Assembly (NCBI RefSeq): GCF_003333305.1
Contig: NZ_QOLD01000003.1
Coordinates: forward strand, 39,760-103,759
Reading direction: 5' to 3'
Length of the DNA: 64,000 nt
DNA from: Candidatus Colwellia aromaticivorans
Lineage (GTDB): Bacteria > Pseudomonadota > Gammaproteobacteria > Enterobacterales > Alteromonadaceae
This document shows positions 8,853 to 19,204 of this stretch, piece after piece; the first letter of the stretch is position 1, and each line of letters starts with the position of its first letter. A program made the position numbers and the translations under genes. A model generated the notes under the pieces. It saw only the letters and a list, made by a program, of their open reading frames with translations, was not told the DNA's origin and did not search any database.

Positions 8853-9821
8853 TTATGCGTAATATTTTGACACGCTATCAAAGAAATCGCTAAGCATTTC
8901 TTGAGGTAACGCATTAATACCTGCCGCAGCAGCTCTACCACCACCTGTTGGAAAGCTAGCACATAATTCACCAGCACCTTGTTTGTTACTTAAAGGTGCC
9001 CTTAGACTAACGGTATAACTATTATCAGCATTTAAGGTAAGCACAGCATGTGCTTTATTAGGTGAAGCATTAGCTAAATCATTACCAAAAACACCACTAA
9101 CACGTCTAGCCCATGCTTCATCGGCTAACTGTACCGCTTTAAAATTAGCATTTTCAACAAGCACATCGGCATTTTTAGCTTTATTCATATCCGCTAAATA
9201 AGCGTCTTTTAGCTGAGAAAAAACAGACCCTTGCTCATTGATTAGATCAAAGGGATCTTCATATTTTAATAACTTATGAAACAAATCTCCAGGATGAAAA
9301 TGTAAATCATCGACACTACGACCATAGCCATTATAATTTATATAAACACCCAATTCTTTTAATAGCGATTGCTGCGCTAACGTTAAATTGTTCTGCTCAG
9401 CAAGTGTTTCAGCCGAGGTTTGCATATTATCGCCAAAAGCGGCAGCGATTGCCCAAGTAGCAAATTCTCCACCAAGATGGTTATTGACTAATAGACTAGT
9501 ACAGGTATTCGCATCAGTATCGAGTAAACTGACTAACTGTTTTGACTGAGGAATATCACCCGTTCTATGATGATCAACATAAAAAACGTTTACCTCTTTT
9601 TCAAGCAGTTGAATCAAAGCATCAGTATTTTTTTCTAAAGATATATCTAATACCGTTACAGACGTTGCTATATTCACATCAACTTCTTTAAGTAAACTGA
9701 TATCACGTTTTACACCCGTGATAAGTGTTGATTCACTCGGTTGTTGTTCTTTTTGAGACAAGCGAAGTTGTAATAAAGCAATAATGCCATCAGCATCGCC
9801 ATTAAAAACATCATAATGCAT
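8853..9821 (-). CDS. DHH-family phosphoesterase-like protein of the cys cluster
   Basis: This 322-residue protein has the DHH superfamily motifs: NGDADGI near the N-terminus (motif I), VTVLDIS (motif II) and VDHHRTG (motif III). A C-terminal DHHA1-like GGGRAAAAGI lies near 300. The superfamily includes RecJ, pyrophosphatases and nanoRNase/pAp phosphatases. Its place four bases after cysC makes a role in removing 3'-phosphoadenosine 5'-phosphate or another sulfur-pathway nucleotide attractive. That is inference, and the substrate is not visible in the sequence. The motif III arginine after DHH, rather than the more common longer loop, does not settle it. Confidence 0.8.
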   Translation of the reverse strand: MHYDVFNGDADGIIALLQLRLSQKEQQPSESTLITGVKRDISLLKEVDVNIATSVTVLDISLEKNTDALIQLLEKEVNVFYVDHHRTGDIPQSKQLVSLLDTDANTCTSLLVNNHLGGEFATWAIAAAFGDNMQTSAETLAEQNNLTLAQQSLLKELGVYINYNGYGRSVDDLHFHPGDLFHKLLKYEDPFDLINEQGSVFSQLKDAYLADMNKAKNADVLVENANFKAVQLADEAWARRVSGVFGNDLANASPNKAHAVLTLNADNSYTVSLRAPLSNKQGAGELCASFPTGGGRAAAAGINALPQEMLSDFFDSVSKYYA

Positions 9822-9825
9822 GCTA

Positions 9826-10464
9826 TTAGCTCTCGTTGGTTTCTTTGCTTAGTTCAATAAAACTTAGCTCGATAAAACCTTGCTCAGCTAAATAATTAAC
9901 AATTTGCTGCGCACAACTCTGTATTGAATGTTCTGCGGTTTTGACATGAATTTCTGGATTTTGAGGTATGTCATAACTAGAATCTATGCCGGTAAAGTCT
10001 TTAATTTCACCCTTACGTGCTTTTTTATATAAACCTTTAGGATCACGTTGTTCACAAACGCTTATTGGCGTATCAATATAAACTTCAATAAATTCGCCTT
10101 GCGCTAATTTTTCTCTAGCACTTGCTCTGTCTTCACTAAAAGGGGAAATAAAGGCAGTAGAAACAATTAAACCTGCATCAAGAAAAAGTTTTGATACTTC
10201 ACCAATTCGGCGAATATTTTCAACTCTGTCTTCATCACTAAAGCCTAAATCACCATTTAAACCATGACGAACATTATCACCATCAAGTAAATAACTATGA
10301 CAGCCTAATTCAAATAATAAGGCATCTACAGCATTAGCTACCGTTGACTTACCTGAGCCACTTAAACCGGTATACCAAAGTAAACAAGATTTTTGCTGTT
10401 TTATACCCGCACGTTGTTCTTTAGTTATATGTTGTTCATGCCAAACGGTATTTTCTGTTTTCAT
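9826..10464 (-). CDS. cysC: Adenylylsulfate (APS) kinase
   Basis: This 212-residue kinase phosphorylates adenosine 5'-phosphosulfate to PAPS. It shows a P-loop GLSGSGKS (33-40), the APS-binding LDGDNVRHGLNGDLGFS and ENIRRIGEV. FISPFSEDR and DPKGLYKKAR are also family hallmarks. The length is typical (E. coli 201). The C-terminus contains a FIELS duplication (FIELSFIELS), probably a 15-bp slippage with no expected effect. It lies between the SLC13 permease and DHH genes in the sulfate-assimilation cluster. Confidence 0.96.
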   Translation of the reverse strand: MKTENTVWHEQHITKEQRAGIKQQKSCLLWYTGLSGSGKSTVANAVDALLFELGCHSYLLDGDNVRHGLNGDLGFSDEDRVENIRRIGEVSKLFLDAGLIVSTAFISPFSEDRASAREKLAQGEFIEVYIDTPISVCEQRDPKGLYKKARKGEIKDFTGIDSSYDIPQNPEIHVKTAEHSIQSCAQQIVNYLAEQGFIELSFIELSKETNES

Positions 10465-10564
10465 TATAGTTACTCAATTTAAAATTTTACTGGAATAAAA
10501 GCATAATAAGCGAATGAAAATAGCCACTTATGTTATTTCTTTTAATTAAATACTCTGCTGCCTT

Positions 10565-12292
10565 TTAAAAAGGAAACATCAAGGGGATCATCAACATCAC
10601 GGTGACACTGTAGACAATCGAAATGGGTAAGCCAAACTTTACAAAATCGGCTAATCGGTAATTACCTGCGTTATACACCATCACATTAGTTTGATAGCCA
10701 TAAGGGCTAATAAATGAACCGCTAGCGGCAAAAGCTACTGCCATCACAAAAGGGATAGGATCAACGCCTAGGCCCAAAGCTATATTATACGCAATAGGGA
10801 ATATTAAAGCTGCTGCGGCACTATTAGTTATCAATTCAGTCATTAATAAGGTTATAACAAAAATAGCAATAAACGCTAAGTAAACACTACTACCATCGAG
10901 AAGTTGTTTTATAGAATCCGCTATCATTGCCGCCAAACCAGTATTTTCAATAGCCGTTGCTAAGGTTAGCGCGCCAAGTACTATCATCCAAATTTCTAAA
11001 GGAAAACGACGCTTAATTTCATTTACCGTTAAGGCACCACTAAATATAAGTAAAGCAACATAAATAAATAAACAACTTAATAAGGAAATAGGCGTTAATA
11101 CTGAGATAGCAATAGCCAGTATAAATCCCCAGACAGTCGCTTGATCACGCCAACCACTGAGCATATTGATGGCTTGATGACCGGATAATATAAAAAAGTT
11201 TTTTGATAGATTGGTACGACTAGAAAAATCTTGTCCTACGGCAAGAACCAAAAAATCACCTGACTGCAGGACAATATCACCTAATTTACCCGACAGTGCG
11301 CAACCTTCTCGACGAACAGCTACAACAGCCGCATCAAAGCGAGCTCGAAAGCCAGCTTTTTTCAAGGTCTTACCGGCAATAGCTGAATCTGGTTTGATTA
11401 ACACTTCGGTTAAATTATCACGCAATAAATCATCTTGCTCAGCAAATAACGTTAAGCCATCAAACTGCTGCAATGTTAATACTTTGGAAATATCACCACT
11501 AAAGATCAACTTATCTCCAGCTTGTACTCTTTCTTCTGGTGTAACCGGCGTTATTAAACGCTCTTGACGCACTATTTCAACTAAAAATAGCGCATCTAAA
11601 TTTCTTAAACCATTTTCTTCAATGGTTTTATTCACTAACTTAGAGTCAGAAGCGACTTCCGCTTCCAGTAAGTAATCTTGTGCTAACAATTGACTATGTT
11701 CAATATCAGGTAACGTTCTAGCCCGTAGAATCACTAAAACTAAACAAAGTAATAACGCCACTATGCCAATAGAAGTAAAATCAAAAAAGCTAAAACCAGC
11801 CACACCTTGTTTAATCAGTAGGCTATTAACAATAAGATTGGTTGAGGTACCAACGAGCGTAAGAGTGCCGCCTAAAATGGCAACATAAGACAGGGGTAAT
11901 AACAACTTCCCAGGGTTGATCAACTTATTATTTTTGACACTATTAATAAGTGTTGCCACTACTGCGGTATTACTCATGATAGCAGAGGCGAATGCAGTGC
12001 CGATAAAAAGCCGCAGCATTGAATTAATTTTAGAACCATTAAATACACGATGGCTCATACGGCGTAAAATACTGGTACGTTCAAAAGCAAATGAACAAAG
12101 TACCAGTAAAATTAAGGTAACTAAACCCGGGTTTACCGCATTAGCGAGAATATCGTCAACACTAACAAAAGACAACGCTAAACAAGCAAGTACTGTTACT
12201 GAAAACACCCGTTCCGGTACTTTACTGTATTTAACTAAACTGACAAAAGTGACGATAAAAACCGCTATCATCAACCACTGTTCAACTGTCAT
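10565..12292 (-). CDS. SLC13-type anion permease with TrkA-C domains (likely sulfate uptake)
   Basis: This 575-residue inner-membrane protein has N- and C-terminal halves of about 5-6 transmembrane helices each, flanking a soluble insert (~200-360) with two RCK_C/TrkA-C-like domains. Examples are GDKLIFSGDI and GDFLVLAVG. SNTAVVATLI and GTSTNLIVNSLL near the start, and ITNSAAAALIFPIA near the end, are the paired SLC13 anion-binding signatures. Its place between cysN and cysC points to sulfate as substrate, as in other marine bacteria lacking a nearby cysAWTP ABC system. That substrate call is inference from context. SD AAGGACAG precedes the ATG. Confidence 0.88.
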   Translation of the reverse strand: MTVEQWLMIAVFIVTFVSLVKYSKVPERVFSVTVLACLALSFVSVDDILANAVNPGLVTLILLVLCSFAFERTSILRRMSHRVFNGSKINSMLRLFIGTAFASAIMSNTAVVATLINSVKNNKLINPGKLLLPLSYVAILGGTLTLVGTSTNLIVNSLLIKQGVAGFSFFDFTSIGIVALLLCLVLVILRARTLPDIEHSQLLAQDYLLEAEVASDSKLVNKTIEENGLRNLDALFLVEIVRQERLITPVTPEERVQAGDKLIFSGDISKVLTLQQFDGLTLFAEQDDLLRDNLTEVLIKPDSAIAGKTLKKAGFRARFDAAVVAVRREGCALSGKLGDIVLQSGDFLVLAVGQDFSSRTNLSKNFFILSGHQAINMLSGWRDQATVWGFILAIAISVLTPISLLSCLFIYVALLIFSGALTVNEIKRRFPLEIWMIVLGALTLATAIENTGLAAMIADSIKQLLDGSSVYLAFIAIFVITLLMTELITNSAAAALIFPIAYNIALGLGVDPIPFVMAVAFAASGSFISPYGYQTNVMVYNAGNYRLADFVKFGLPISIVYSVTVMLMIPLMFPF

Positions 12293-12308
12293 TAACTGTC
12301 CTTAAATA

Positions 12309-12341
12309 AAATGCGCTAATATCTAAAATATTAACGCATTT
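12309..12341 (-). terminator. Intra-operon hairpin before the SLC13 permease gene
   Basis: AAATGCG (12309-12315) and TAATAT pair with ATATTA and CGCATTT (12335-12341) across one mismatch. On the minus strand the stem is followed by a TTTTATTT run and then directly by the permease ribosome-binding site. It could reduce read-through from cysN or be an mRNA-processing site. No regulator is suggested by the sequence. Confidence 0.45.
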
Positions 12342-12378
12342 ATAATTAGCATTTTATAGAGTAATTTTATCTTGTACT

Positions 12379-13779
12379 CTATTTAGTAATGTCGCGCGCT
12401 CCCCAATGAGGGAACTGTTTTCGAACTAAGGCATTAAGCTCTAATTCAAATACTGAATATTCATGAGTATTCTCATCAATAGCATGATTTATCATGCCTG
12501 CACCGACCGTAACATTACTCAAGCGGTCAATAATTATAAAAGCGCCAGAGCCACGGTTTACTTGATAATCATCAAAATGCAACTCTTCGCTTATATCAAA
12601 GTCAACGATACCAATGTCATTCACCGCTAGCTGTGATGCTTGAACTTTTTCCATAGTATTAACGTCATATTTACTGACAATTTTACTTGCATGGCCCGTG
12701 GTCATTTTACTACCGTGTTTAATAAAATATTCACGACCTGGTTCAAGTTCATTTTCATGCATCCATACAACGGTAGCATTTAATTCTTTTGCAGAAGTCG
12801 GTACACTGCCTTTTTTGACAATCATTTCACCACGGCTGATATCAATTTCATCTTCAAGTGTTAAAGTAACTGCCATGCCTTTATCAGCACGGTCAATGTT
12901 ACCATCAAAGGTAACAATTTCTTTCACAACACTTTCTTTGCCTGAAGGTAGTGCAACAATAGTATCACCAACCAATACATGGCCTGAAGAAAGAGTACCG
13001 GCAAAACCACGAAAATCTAAATTAGGACGGTTAACATACTGCACTTGGAAGCGTAGTTCAGTGAACTCATTTTTTTCGGCAACATCCATGGTATTTAGCA
13101 GCTTCATCATAGTAGCGCCAGGATACCAAGGCATGTTTTCACTTTCTTCTACAACGTTGTCGCCATTTAATGCTGACATTGGAATAAAACGGACATCAGA
13201 AAACTCAAGTGATTCAGTAAATTCACGGTATTCTTTTTTGATTTTTTGATATTGCTCTTGTGAGTAATCAACCAAATCCATTTTATTTACGGCAACAATA
13301 ATGTGTTTAATGCCCAATAATGAACAAATAAATGAATGACGACGTGTTTGAACTTGCACACCGTAACGGGCATCAATCAAGATAATAGCGATATCACAGG
13401 TTGAAGCACCAGTCGCCATGTTACGAGTATATTGTTCATGACCAGGAGTATCGGCAATAATAAACTTGCGTTTATCAGTTGAAAAATAACGATAAGCAAC
13501 ATCAATAGTAATGCCCTGCTCACGTTCAGATTGTAAACCATCAACTAACAAAGCTAAATCAATCGCTTCACCGGTGGTGCCTGATTTTTTCGAATCTTTT
13601 TCAATGGCAGCCAATTGATCTTCAAAAATCATTTTTGAGTCATGTAATAAACGACCGATTAAGGTACTTTTACCATCATCTACGCTACCACAGGTTAAAA
13701 ATCGTACTAACTCTTTGTTTTCATGTTGCTTTAAATAAGCTTGAATGTCTTCTTCGATTAAGTCTGATTGGTGACTCAT
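12379..13779 (-). CDS. cysN: Sulfate adenylyltransferase subunit 1 (GTPase)
   Basis: This 466-residue EF-Tu-like GTPase couples GTP hydrolysis to APS formation by CysD. G1 is GSVDDGKS (31-38), G3 is DTPGHEQY and G4 is NKMD. The C-terminal beta-barrel domains follow ([11 protein letters not shown]). No APS kinase domain is fused, in agreement with a separate cysC downstream. The length is near E. coli CysN (475). AAGGA precedes the ATG, and the gap to cysD is 70 bp. Confidence 0.97.
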   Translation of the reverse strand: MSHQSDLIEEDIQAYLKQHENKELVRFLTCGSVDDGKSTLIGRLLHDSKMIFEDQLAAIEKDSKKSGTTGEAIDLALLVDGLQSEREQGITIDVAYRYFSTDKRKFIIADTPGHEQYTRNMATGASTCDIAIILIDARYGVQVQTRRHSFICSLLGIKHIIVAVNKMDLVDYSQEQYQKIKKEYREFTESLEFSDVRFIPMSALNGDNVVEESENMPWYPGATMMKLLNTMDVAEKNEFTELRFQVQYVNRPNLDFRGFAGTLSSGHVLVGDTIVALPSGKESVVKEIVTFDGNIDRADKGMAVTLTLEDEIDISRGEMIVKKGSVPTSAKELNATVVWMHENELEPGREYFIKHGSKMTTGHASKIVSKYDVNTMEKVQASQLAVNDIGIVDFDISEELHFDDYQVNRGSGAFIIIDRLSNVTVGAGMINHAIDENTHEYSVFELELNALVRKQFPHWGARDITK

Positions 13780-13849
13780 AATTTTTTCCTTCGGAAATTT
13801 TAATCAAATAAAAATGGTATTGGGCAAAATGGCGGTTTAGCTTACTTAT

Positions 13850-14749
13850 TTAGAAGTAACCTTCCATTTTTTTCTTCTCCATCGAACCCACACTATCGTT
13901 ATCTATGACACGACCTTGGCGTTCAGAGGTTTTAGTTAATAACATTTCTTGAATAATTTCAGGTAAGGTATTTGCTGTTGACTCAACCGCCCCTGTTAAT
14001 GGATAACAGCCCAACGTTCTAAAACGTACGCTTTTCATTTGAACTTCTTCATCTTCACCGATAGGCATACGATCATCATCAACCATAATTAAGGTGCCAT
14101 CACGCTCAACTACAGGGCGTTTTTCAGCAAGGTAAAGTGGTACAATAGGAATGCTTTCTAAATATATGTATTGCCAAATATCAAGCTCTGTCCAGTTAGA
14201 CAATGGGAAAACACGAATACTTTCGCCTTTTTTTACCTTACCGTTATAGATATTCCATAATTCTGGACGTTGGCTCTTTGGATCCCAACGATGCTTTTCA
14301 TCACGGAAGGAATAAACACGTTCTTTTGCACGAGATTTTTCTTCATCACGACGAGCGCCACCAAAAGCGGCATCAAAACCATATTTATTTAACGCTTGTT
14401 TTAAACCTTGGGTTTTCATTACATCAGTATGCGTAGCACTACCATGAGTGAATGGTCCCATGCCCATTTCCATACCTTCAGGGTTTTGATGAACCAGTAA
14501 TTCGAAATCATACTCTTTCGCCATTTCATCACGAAAAGCTATCATTTCTTTGAATTTCCAGTTGGTATCAACATGCAATAATGGAAAAGGTATTTTGCCT
14601 GGCGCAAAAGCTTTGCGGGCAAGGTGTAATAGGACGGCAGAATCTTTACCGACAGAATAAAGCATTACTGGGTTATCAAATTCAGCCGCTACTTCGCGAA
14701 AAATGTGAATAGATTCAGCTTCTAATTTTTTTAAATGGGTTAAATTCAT
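13850..14749 (-). CDS. cysD: Sulfate adenylyltransferase subunit 2
   Basis: This ~299-residue PP-loop enzyme makes adenosine 5'-phosphosulfate from ATP and sulfate with CysN. It shows the PP-loop SVGKDSAV, then [25 protein letters not shown] and the ending [20 protein letters not shown] (shown to 20 residues). The frame is open to an ATG at 14821, but the family begins at [15 protein letters not shown], so I place the start at 14749. This is the first gene of the cluster. Its promoter should lie between 14750 and the terminator at 14883-14905. Confidence 0.96.
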   Translation of the reverse strand: MNLTHLKKLEAESIHIFREVAAEFDNPVMLYSVGKDSAVLLHLARKAFAPGKIPFPLLHVDTNWKFKEMIAFRDEMAKEYDFELLVHQNPEGMEMGMGPFTHGSATHTDVMKTQGLKQALNKYGFDAAFGGARRDEEKSRAKERVYSFRDEKHRWDPKSQRPELWNIYNGKVKKGESIRVFPLSNWTELDIWQYIYLESIPIVPLYLAEKRPVVERDGTLIMVDDDRMPIGEDEEVQMKSVRFRTLGCYPLTGAVESTANTLPEIIQEMLLTKTSERQGRVIDNDSVGSMEKKKMEGYF

Positions 14750-14882
14750 TGCCACTACAAACGTTGATAAAAATTGATGGAACAATAATGCCATATCCAG
14801 TAATTTTTTTCCATATAACAAACACCTTTATTATAACCAAAAGGAATATTAAATTTATTTTTAGACATTTTTTACAAAGTAA

Positions 14883-14905
14883 AAAGTCAGCAGCTTGCTG
14901 ACTTT
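14883..14905 (-). terminator. Rho-independent terminator of the HhH-protein gene
   Basis: AAAGTCAGCA and TGCTGACTTT form a 10-bp stem with loop GCT. On the minus strand it is followed by TTTTT. It ends the upstream minus-strand gene before the cysD promoter region. Confidence 0.8.
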
Positions 14906-14929
14906 CAGAAAAAAATTATTCTATCGGTA

Positions 14930-15238
14930 TTATATTTTAAGGCGCTCCTTGTTATCACTTAAGACCTTTTCGCCTATACCTTTTATGTTTATTAATTCAC
15001 TCACGGATTTAAACTCGCCTACTTGTTGCCTATACGCTAAAATCGCTTGCGCTTTCTTATGACCGATTCCTTTTAATGTCACTAAATCGTCGATAGTTGA
15101 TTTATTTAAATGCACAAATTTCTGCATAACTTCAACATTAGTTGTTATTTTAGGTTCGGCAGAAATCACATTCGTAGTAAAAAGTAACGTGCTAGTCAGT
15201 AGTGCACAGATAAGTGCTTTAGGTGATACGTTTTTCAT
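14930..15238 (-). CDS. Exported helix-hairpin-helix protein (ComEA-like)
   Basis: This 102-residue protein has a signal peptide (MKNVSPKALICALLTSTLLF, cleavage near ISA) and a tandem HhH domain (LNKSTIDDLVTLKGIGHKKA, then LINIKGIGEK). That is the compact ComEA architecture which binds double-stranded DNA in the periplasm during uptake by naturally competent bacteria. Short ComEA-like proteins of this kind are common in Vibrio and Shewanella. No other competence gene is adjacent, so a role in DNA uptake is plausible but unproven. AAGGA before ATG 15238 decides the start over an upstream in-frame ATG. Confidence 0.88.
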   Translation of the reverse strand: MKNVSPKALICALLTSTLLFTTNVISAEPKITTNVEVMQKFVHLNKSTIDDLVTLKGIGHKKAQAILAYRQQVGEFKSVSELINIKGIGEKVLSDNKERLKI

Positions 15239-15489
15239 ATTAATTCCTTGTAAATACATCCATTAATGTAAACCATCCGGATAAACATTCGTGCAACTTT
15301 CGTTCGAGTCCTTAAACGAAATGGTAGAGAATAAAGCGATTAGATAACGATAAAACAAATTATCCAACCACCCTATTAGGTTTAGAAGTAAAATAAGCTA
15401 TTGTCAAATAGAACAATCCATTGAATTGGTGGCACACCTTAACTAGAATAAGCCACCATAAGTTTAAATCTATCAAGTTATTTTATTTC

Positions 15490-18400
15490 ATGAGCAAATC
15501 AAGCTGTTTACTAACCCCTATTTTAGCAAAGAATAACACTAAGACTGTTGACAAAAAGACCTGGTTAAACTTACAAGGTTCAAGTGCTAGTATTGCCTTA
15601 TATCAAGGTGCTATTACTAATGATGCGCCAATATTACTAGTCACACATGACACTCCGTCGGCTTTAAGGTTAGAGCAGGAATTGCTTAGTTTATCGCAAA
15701 AAAAAGATGAACTAACCATTTGCTTATTTCCTGATTGGGAAACTTTACCTTATGACACATTTTCACCTCACCAAGATATTATTTCACAACGCTTAGCGAC
15801 ACTTTACCAACTATCCCGTATGGAAAAAGGCATAGTGATTGTGCCTGTAACCACTTTAGTACAACGCTTAGCGCCTAAAAAATATTTAGAAGCAAACAGC
15901 TTAATCATTAACAAGGGTGATAGAAAAGATTTACATCAATTAAGGAAAGGCTTAGAAGCCAGCGGCTATCGTTGCGTTGATCAAGTTATGGAGCATGGCG
16001 AGTTCTCTGCCCGAGGCGCCATCTTAGACTTATTTCCAATGGGCAGTAAAACCCCCTTCCGTTTAGATTTTTTTGATGATGAAATTGATGAAATACGTTT
16101 GTTTGATCCAGACAACCAACGTTCCAGTGACAAAATAGAGAGAATCAATTTATTACCTGCGCATGAATTTCCTACCGATAAAGCAGCAATCAATTTATTT
16201 CGCAGCCAATATAGAGAGTTATTTAAAAGCTCTATTGATAAAGAGTCTATTTATCATCAAGTCAGTAATAATATTCTCCCCCCTGGTATTGAATATTACT
16301 TACCGCTATTTTTCGATAAAACTGACAATTTAAACAACAACTCAGATTTATTTAACCAGCAAGGCACTAGCACGTTATGTGATTATTTAGCGCCAAACAC
16401 CATGATAGCTATCTCTGGTGATTTAGATAAATCGTTAAATCAGTATTGGAAAGACATTAATTATCGGTATGAAAATAGACGTTACGATCCCACTAGGCCA
16501 CTATTGCCACCAGAGCAATTATTTTTAAGTTCAGAAACGCTCTATACTGCTTTAAAACCATTCGCACGTATTACCATAGTTACCCCCAAAATTGACGACC
16601 ATCAAGTTGACGATATAACGCAAACACTAGATAAACAAAAGTCTAGCGCCATCGTTTTTGATGTTAAGGCACTGACCGATTTAACTATCGACCATAAATT
16701 AAAGCACCCATTTGAGTTAATTAATCGTTTTATTAGTGATAAAGAAACGCCAGATAAAATTTTATTTATTGCCGAAAGCCAGGGTCGCCGTGAGAGTGTA
16801 TTAGAGTTACTTGCCCGAGATAACATTAAGCCAACGTTGTTTAGTTGTATTGATGATTTTATCAAATCAAACGAAAAATTAGGCATAAGCGTTAATGCGC
16901 TTAGTCAGGGTTTTACTTTTCAATCTAAGGGGACTGCTAAAAAAAATGCTATCGCGTTAGTAACAGAAGCAGAGTTACTAGGCGATCATGTTCGCCAGTC
17001 AAGACGACGCAATAAATCTCAAGACATTAGCACCGATGCTATCTTTAAAAATTTAGCCGAGCTAACTATTGGTCAAGCAGTAGTGCATATAGACCATGGC
17101 ATAGGTAGATACTTAGGCTTACAAACCCTTGAAACCGGCGGTATTGTCACCGAATTTTTAATGCTTAGTTACGCTAACGATGCCAAACTATATGTACCTG
17201 TTGCCTCACTACACCTTATTAGCCGTTATTCAGGTACTAACAGCGAAAATGCCCCACTACATAAACTAGGCAGTGATAGTTGGAGTAAGGCTAAACAAAA
17301 AGCCGCAGAAAAAGTTCGCGATGTTGCAGCTGAATTACTGGATATATACGCAAATCGCGCTAGCAATACGGGTTATTCTTTTAAGCGTGATAAAGAAGAT
17401 TATTTAGCCTTTAGTGACAGCTTTGGTTTTGAAGAAACCTTCGATCAACAACAAGCCATTAATGCCGTAGTCAGCGATATGCTATCTTCAAAAGCCATGG
17501 ACAGATTAGTGTGTGGTGATGTGGGCTTTGGTAAAACCGAGGTCGCAATGCGCGCAGCTTTTGTTGCTGTAAATGATGGTAAGCAAGTAGCTATATTGGT
17601 GCCAACAACCTTACTTGCTCAACAACATTATGAAAACTTCCGTGACAGGTTTGCTAACTGGCCAGTAGCAATTGAAGTCTTGTCGCGTTTTAAAACCGCA
17701 AAGCAACAAAATGAAGTAGTAAAACAAGTAGAGTCTGGCCAAATAGATATTCTAATCGGCACCCATAAATTACTACAAAACAGTATTAAATATAAAGACC
17801 TTGGGCTATTAGTCGTTGATGAAGAACATCGATTCGGCGTAAAACAAAAAGAGAAAATTAAACAATTACGCAGTAATGTTGATATTTTAACGCTTACCGC
17901 AACCCCTATTCCCAGAACTTTAAATATGGCGATGGGTGGCATGCGTGATTTATCAATTATTGCGACACCACCAGCCAAACGTTTAGCAGTTAAAACCTTT
18001 GTTCGTCAACGAGATGAAGCTTTAATTCGCGAAGCTATTCTGCGTGAAACCTTACGTGGTGGACAGGTATACTTCTTACACAATCATGTTGATACTATCG
18101 AAAAAACAGCTGCTGACATTCAAACATTAGTACCCGAGGCCAGGGTAGTAACCGCTCACGGGCAAATGCGTGAACGTGAACTAGAACGTATTATGAGTGA
18201 CTTTTACCATCAACGCTTTAATGTAATTGTTTGTACTACCATCATTGAAACAGGCATTGATGTACCTAGCGCCAATACCATCATAATGGACCGCGCAGAT
18301 CACTTAGGCTTAGCCCAATTGCATCAACTGCGAGGACGTGTTGGACGCTCGCATCATCAAGCTTATGCATATTTGTTAACTCCTCATGAAAAACGTATCA

Positions 18401-19068
18401 CTAAAGATGCTAAAAAGCGCCTTGAAGCGATTGCTTCATTAGAAGATCTCGGTGCAGGTTTTACCCTAGCAACCCATGATTTAGAAATTCGTGGCGCGGG
18501 TGAATTACTGGGTGAAGATCAATCTGGATCAATGAGCCAGGTAGGTTTTAGCTTATACATGGAGATGCTCGATCACGCTGTTGAAGCCTTAAAAGAAGGT
18601 AAACAATTATCCCTGAGCCAAGTAACCGCGAAACAAACTGAAATAGAGTTGCGATTACCAGCACTTATACCTGAAGATTATATTTTCGACGTGAGTATTC
18701 GTTTAAGTTTATATAAACGTATCGCCAGTTGTAAAAATAAAAACCAGCTAGATGATGTACAAGTAGAATTGATTGATCGTTTTGGTTTACTACCGCAAGC
18801 AACGAAGAATTTAGTTCACATTGCTAAACTACGCTTAAAAGCACAAGCAATAGGTATTAACCGAATAGAAGCCAGTAATACTGGTGGCTCAATTGAATTT
18901 AGTGATCATACCAAGGTAGATCCTATGCAATTAATGAAACTAGTACAAAAACAACCTACCGTCTATAAAATGGTACCGCCAAACAAATTCAAATTTGTTC
19001 GGGCAAACGAAGGGGAGCAAGATCGGTTTACTTTAGTCACTACACTGTTAAATGAGTTGACCTCTTAG
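15490..19068 (+). CDS. mfd: Transcription-repair coupling factor
   Basis: This ~1192-residue ATP-dependent translocase removes stalled RNA polymerase and recruits UvrA. N-terminal UvrB-like region (SRMEKGIVIVPVTTLVQRLAP); CarD-like RNA polymerase-interacting domain (IGQAVVHIDHGIGRYLGL); then the superfamily 2 motor with CGDVGFGKTEVAMRAAF (Walker A), DEEH (Walker B), TATPIPRTLNMA and QLRGRVGRS. A TRCF C-terminal domain completes it. The ATG at 15490 is chosen; an in-frame TTG at 15421 would add a non-family leader. It stands alone and ends at a strong terminator. Confidence 0.97.
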   Translation: MSKSSCLLTPILAKNNTKTVDKKTWLNLQGSSASIALYQGAITNDAPILLVTHDTPSALRLEQELLSLSQKKDELTICLFPDWETLPYDTFSPHQDIISQRLATLYQLSRMEKGIVIVPVTTLVQRLAPKKYLEANSLIINKGDRKDLHQLRKGLEASGYRCVDQVMEHGEFSARGAILDLFPMGSKTPFRLDFFDDEIDEIRLFDPDNQRSSDKIERINLLPAHEFPTDKAAINLFRSQYRELFKSSIDKESIYHQVSNNILPPGIEYYLPLFFDKTDNLNNNSDLFNQQGTSTLCDYLAPNTMIAISGDLDKSLNQYWKDINYRYENRRYDPTRPLLPPEQLFLSSETLYTALKPFARITIVTPKIDDHQVDDITQTLDKQKSSAIVFDVKALTDLTIDHKLKHPFELINRFISDKETPDKILFIAESQGRRESVLELLARDNIKPTLFSCIDDFIKSNEKLGISVNALSQGFTFQSKGTAKKNAIALVTEAELLGDHVRQSRRRNKSQDISTDAIFKNLAELTIGQAVVHIDHGIGRYLGLQTLETGGIVTEFLMLSYANDAKLYVPVASLHLISRYSGTNSENAPLHKLGSDSWSKAKQKAAEKVRDVAAELLDIYANRASNTGYSFKRDKEDYLAFSDSFGFEETFDQQQAINAVVSDMLSSKAMDRLVCGDVGFGKTEVAMRAAFVAVNDGKQVAILVPTTLLAQQHYENFRDRFANWPVAIEVLSRFKTAKQQNEVVKQVESGQIDILIGTHKLLQNSIKYKDLGLLVVDEEHRFGVKQKEKIKQLRSNVDILTLTATPIPRTLNMAMGGMRDLSIIATPPAKRLAVKTFVRQRDEALIREAILRETLRGGQVYFLHNHVDTIEKTAADIQTLVPEARVVTAHGQMRERELERIMSDFYHQRFNVIVCTTIIETGIDVPSANTIIMDRADHLGLAQLHQLRGRVGRSHHQAYAYLLTPHEKRITKDAKKRLEAIASLEDLGAGFTLATHDLEIRGAGELLGEDQSGSMSQVGFSLYMEMLDHAVEALKEGKQLSLSQVTAKQTEIELRLPALIPEDYIFDVSIRLSLYKRIASCKNKNQLDDVQVELIDRFGLLPQATKNLVHIAKLRLKAQAIGINRIEASNTGGSIEFSDHTKVDPMQLMKLVQKQPTVYKMVPPNKFKFVRANEGEQDRFTLVTTLLNELTS

Positions 19069-19119
19069 CCTTAATACAAGGTCTAAAGTTAATCCTATAA
19101 CAAATCCTAAAATAAAAAA

Positions 19120-19148
19120 GCCCCTGTAACAGATTCTGTTACAGGGGC
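19120..19148. terminator. Strong bidirectional terminator between mfd and rnd
   Basis: A 13-bp perfect stem (GCCCCTGTAACAG / CTGTTACAGGGGC) has a 3-base loop. It is flanked by an A-run on the left and eight T on the right, so it works for mfd on the plus strand and rnd on the minus strand. Confidence 0.95.
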
Positions 19149-19204
19149 TTTTTTTTGCAAGTTTTTTTATTACAAAATAGTAAACTTAACAAATAAAGCG
19201 TGAT

